From positions 200,001 through 264,000 of the forward strand of contig CM022666.1 in NCBI GenBank assembly GCA_012295275.1: 64,000 nucleotides of DNA, written 5' to 3'. How positions within the stretch are numbered: position 1 is the first letter of the stretch; every line of letters begins with the position of its first letter. A program made the position numbers and the translations under genes. The notes beneath the pieces were generated by a model. It made no database searches and was not told the DNA's origin. It saw nothing but the letters and a program-made list of their open reading frames with translations. This document shows positions 62,859-64,000 of this stretch, piece by piece. This DNA is from Chrysomallon squamiferum (Eukaryota > Mollusca > Gastropoda > Neomphalida > Peltospiridae).

Positions 62859-63958
62859 TTGTTTAGTTATTGTTGAGAAAGCAAGGTTGACAGTATATCC
62901 AAATCCTGTCTATGAAGGCGTACCTATGACAGTTACATGCAGTGTTGGTAACATCACCCAGGTCGAAAGATTAGATATGATTGGATTAAAGAGAAAACTT
63001 GTCAGTGAAGCACAACCAATCCTTATCACTAGAGCTAAAGAAAACGAAAATGGTGGTAAAGCCAGATTAGAAGAGTCAAGTTTAAAATCAACCTCAACAG
63101 TGAGAGGAAAATGTGATAACAATGACAAAACTGGATCTTTCGTGGAAATTAGTTTGTGGACAATGGATATGTCTGGTATAATAAAATACATATGTTTCAT
63201 CAATTACACTGACATATCCGCGGAACTTGTTCAATATGAAACTTCATCCTACATCACAATTCTCAGTGCGTACAAATTTAATTTACCGTAATTACATGGG
63301 TTGTGGTAATAACACATTGATTTCGTTGGACTTAACACACAATGTAAATTTAGATAATTAGTCATTCGTTTCTTTTTTCAAAGTGAGTCTTAATATTATA
63401 TATTTTTCTGTGTTAAATATTTAAGATACTTCAGTCAATACAAAAATAAATAAATAAATAAATAAGGAAATTATATTTTTCTTCAGTCAAAAGAAAAATA
63501 AATAAATAAATAAATAAAAACAATTTAAACTTCAACTTGAATTTTGCTATTTGAAACATCTTCTCTCAGTACTTGACACTAGTTGTCCTGTACGATAACA
63601 ACAAAATTCTATCCAAGACGATCGTTCATTTGATCTAAAATCCACTCTGTTATTAATTATACCTGTTTTGATTTGTCGTACTTTTGTTTTTACTCTTTGA
63701 AGGTAAATATAATTTTATATATTTATATTGTTTCTTTCCAGAAATTGGAAAACCACTGGCTAAACCACATACATGTATGTATTTCATTTAAATTAAGTCA
63801 TGGCTTATATATCTATAATAACGTTTTATGGTAAATTTATCTTTCTATCTTAATCCTGAAACTTTATTTCCAAGAATAATTATTAAGCAGTTTATATTGA
63901 ATCCATGGTCATTTTTTCTTTCCCTCTCTTTTAATATTTGTAAGAAATATTTTAACTG

Positions 63959-64000
<42 letters not shown>
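56543..64000 (+). CDS. Receptor gene D: partial, continues past window edge
   Basis: The visible part has a 46 nt signal exon, Ig-like exons of 393, 399, 387 and 399 nt, and linkers of 30, 30, 30 and 33 nt, ending at the linker exon 63742-63774. Every length and phase equals that of gene C at the same position, except that the signal exon is one codon shorter. By homology an Ig5 exon, a linker, a transmembrane exon and a tail exon should follow beyond 64000. Introns such as 61040-61640 and 63270-63740 align well with those of C. A ~80 bp duplicated piece of the Ig2 acceptor region lies in the intron at 59.66-59.75 kb. Confidence 0.85.
56769..56860. repeat. (ACT)n and (ATT)n microsatellites
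   Basis: About 20 ACT units followed by about 10 ATT units in intron 1 of gene D. Confidence 0.9.
57296..57372 (+). repeat. Dispersed intron-1 repeat, copy in gene D
   Basis: The copy closest to the gene C element (shared GCGGGGTTT.AATATACTTTTGGTGCTA). Confidence 0.7.
57378..57682. repeat. (GTT)n, (ATT)n and (GA)n microsatellites in intron 1 of gene D
   Basis: GTT units at 57378-57423, ATT units near 57530 and about 40 GA units at 57604-57682. Confidence 0.95.
58028..58420 (+). CDS. Gene D Ig-like exon 1 (membrane-distal)
   Basis: A 393 nt phase 1-1 exon. It carries TVRPNPIYEGDSM, B-strand VRC, AFTITRKPL, VTGKIDD (no third Cys), and DLIGQYECSMMY. A 30 nt linker exon follows at 58622-58651 and encodes AVFPKSIIR. 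Confidence 0.9.
59662..59749 (+). repeat. Partial duplicate of the gene D Ig2 exon acceptor region
   Basis: Matches about 85 bp at 59963-60049, including the polypyrimidine run, a TTGCTTAG acceptor and the first codons (VSEE for VSDE). It then diverges into sequence shared with the gene C intron. No full Ig exon follows. Confidence 0.75.
60036..60434 (+). CDS. Gene D Ig-like exon 2
   Basis: A 399 nt phase 1-1 exon. It carries DEVKLTLDSNPAYERTPL, B-strand IRC, TLAIRRQF, VSGLCDG, and NDSAEYICYIEYENPDED. A 30 nt linker exon follows at 61216-61245 and encodes FSRPTPEVQ. Confidence 0.92.
61647..62033 (+). CDS. Gene D Ig-like exon 3
   Basis: A 387 nt phase 1-1 exon. It carries DVLYMNIIPNTVYEG, B-strand ITC, LTLKQKL, VTGKCQDSD, and SDSAQYKCYCHY. 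A 30 nt linker exon follows at 62510-62539 and encodes SSKQPTAPQ, identical to gene C. Confidence 0.92.
62161..62312. repeat. (AAT)n and (AAG)n microsatellites
   Basis: Long AAT-rich tract ending in about eight AAG units, in an intron of gene D. Gene C lacks most of this expansion at the equivalent place (47.9 kb). Confidence 0.9.
62867..63265 (+). CDS. Gene D Ig-like exon 4
   Basis: A 399 nt phase 1-1 exon. It carries VEKARLTVYPNPVYEG, B-strand VTC, MIGLKRKL, VRGKCDNNDKTGS, and IIKYICFINYTDIS. The donor is the weaker GTGCGT, where C has GTATGT. A 33 nt linker exon follows at 63742-63774 and encodes IGKPLAKPHT. Confidence 0.92.
63961..64000. repeat. (AAT)n microsatellite at window edge
   Basis: AAT units running off the end of the window. 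Confidence 0.9.

Overview
This 64 kb window is AT-rich animal genomic DNA. It has intron-split genes with GT-AG boundaries, very dense microsatellites (AAT/ATT, GA/CT, CA, AAAT) and no prokaryotic features. The Ig domains, one per phase 1-1 exon, together with the repeat-rich AT-rich background suggest a lophotrochozoan, perhaps a gastropod mollusc. That placement is inference; nothing here fixes the species.

Layout. A serpin-coding exon lies at 1011-2218 (+). The rest is a cluster of four paralogous type I membrane receptors, called here A (minus, 5308-21801), B (plus, 23232-37174), C (plus, 42820-52219) and D (plus, 56543 to beyond the right edge). A and B are head-to-head around a shared promoter region at 21.8-23.2 kb; B, C and D are in tandem. 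The exon models were assembled by hand from splice signals and phases. Every exon from signal peptide to stop is phase-compatible, and the joined lengths are 2556 nt (A, 851 aa), 2319 nt (B, 772 aa) and 2319 nt (C, 772 aa). Each receptor has a 46-49 nt signal-peptide exon, then five modules of one Ig-like exon (387-399 nt) plus one 30 or 33 nt linker exon, then a transmembrane exon and a cytoplasmic tail. D shows the first four modules before the sequence ends.

The most unusual part is the cytoplasmic tail of gene A. Between 5.5 and 10.4 kb on the minus strand there are twelve micro-exons of 8-23 nt, arranged as six tandem pairs. Each pair is a multiple of three and phase-neutral (enters and leaves in phase 1), and all twelve read through as one open frame of 70 codons into a final 65 nt exon. 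Gene B has one recognisable pair: a 16 nt exon whose splice donor contains the stop codon, and a 14 nt candidate. Gene C has lost the donor and ends in a hard stop. This suggests a receptor family whose tails are built, and perhaps varied, by micro-exon cassettes.

Between C and D, Ig1 and Ig3 differ far more than Ig2 and Ig4, although the introns I compared near Ig3 look well conserved. This is the pattern expected of a diversifying recognition receptor, as in immunity or allorecognition; the function itself is inference. All four promoters carry CRE/ATF-like TGACGTAA-type sites 60-115 bp upstream of the start codon. A 3.1 kb, roughly 72-copy 43 bp minisatellite fills one intron of gene B.
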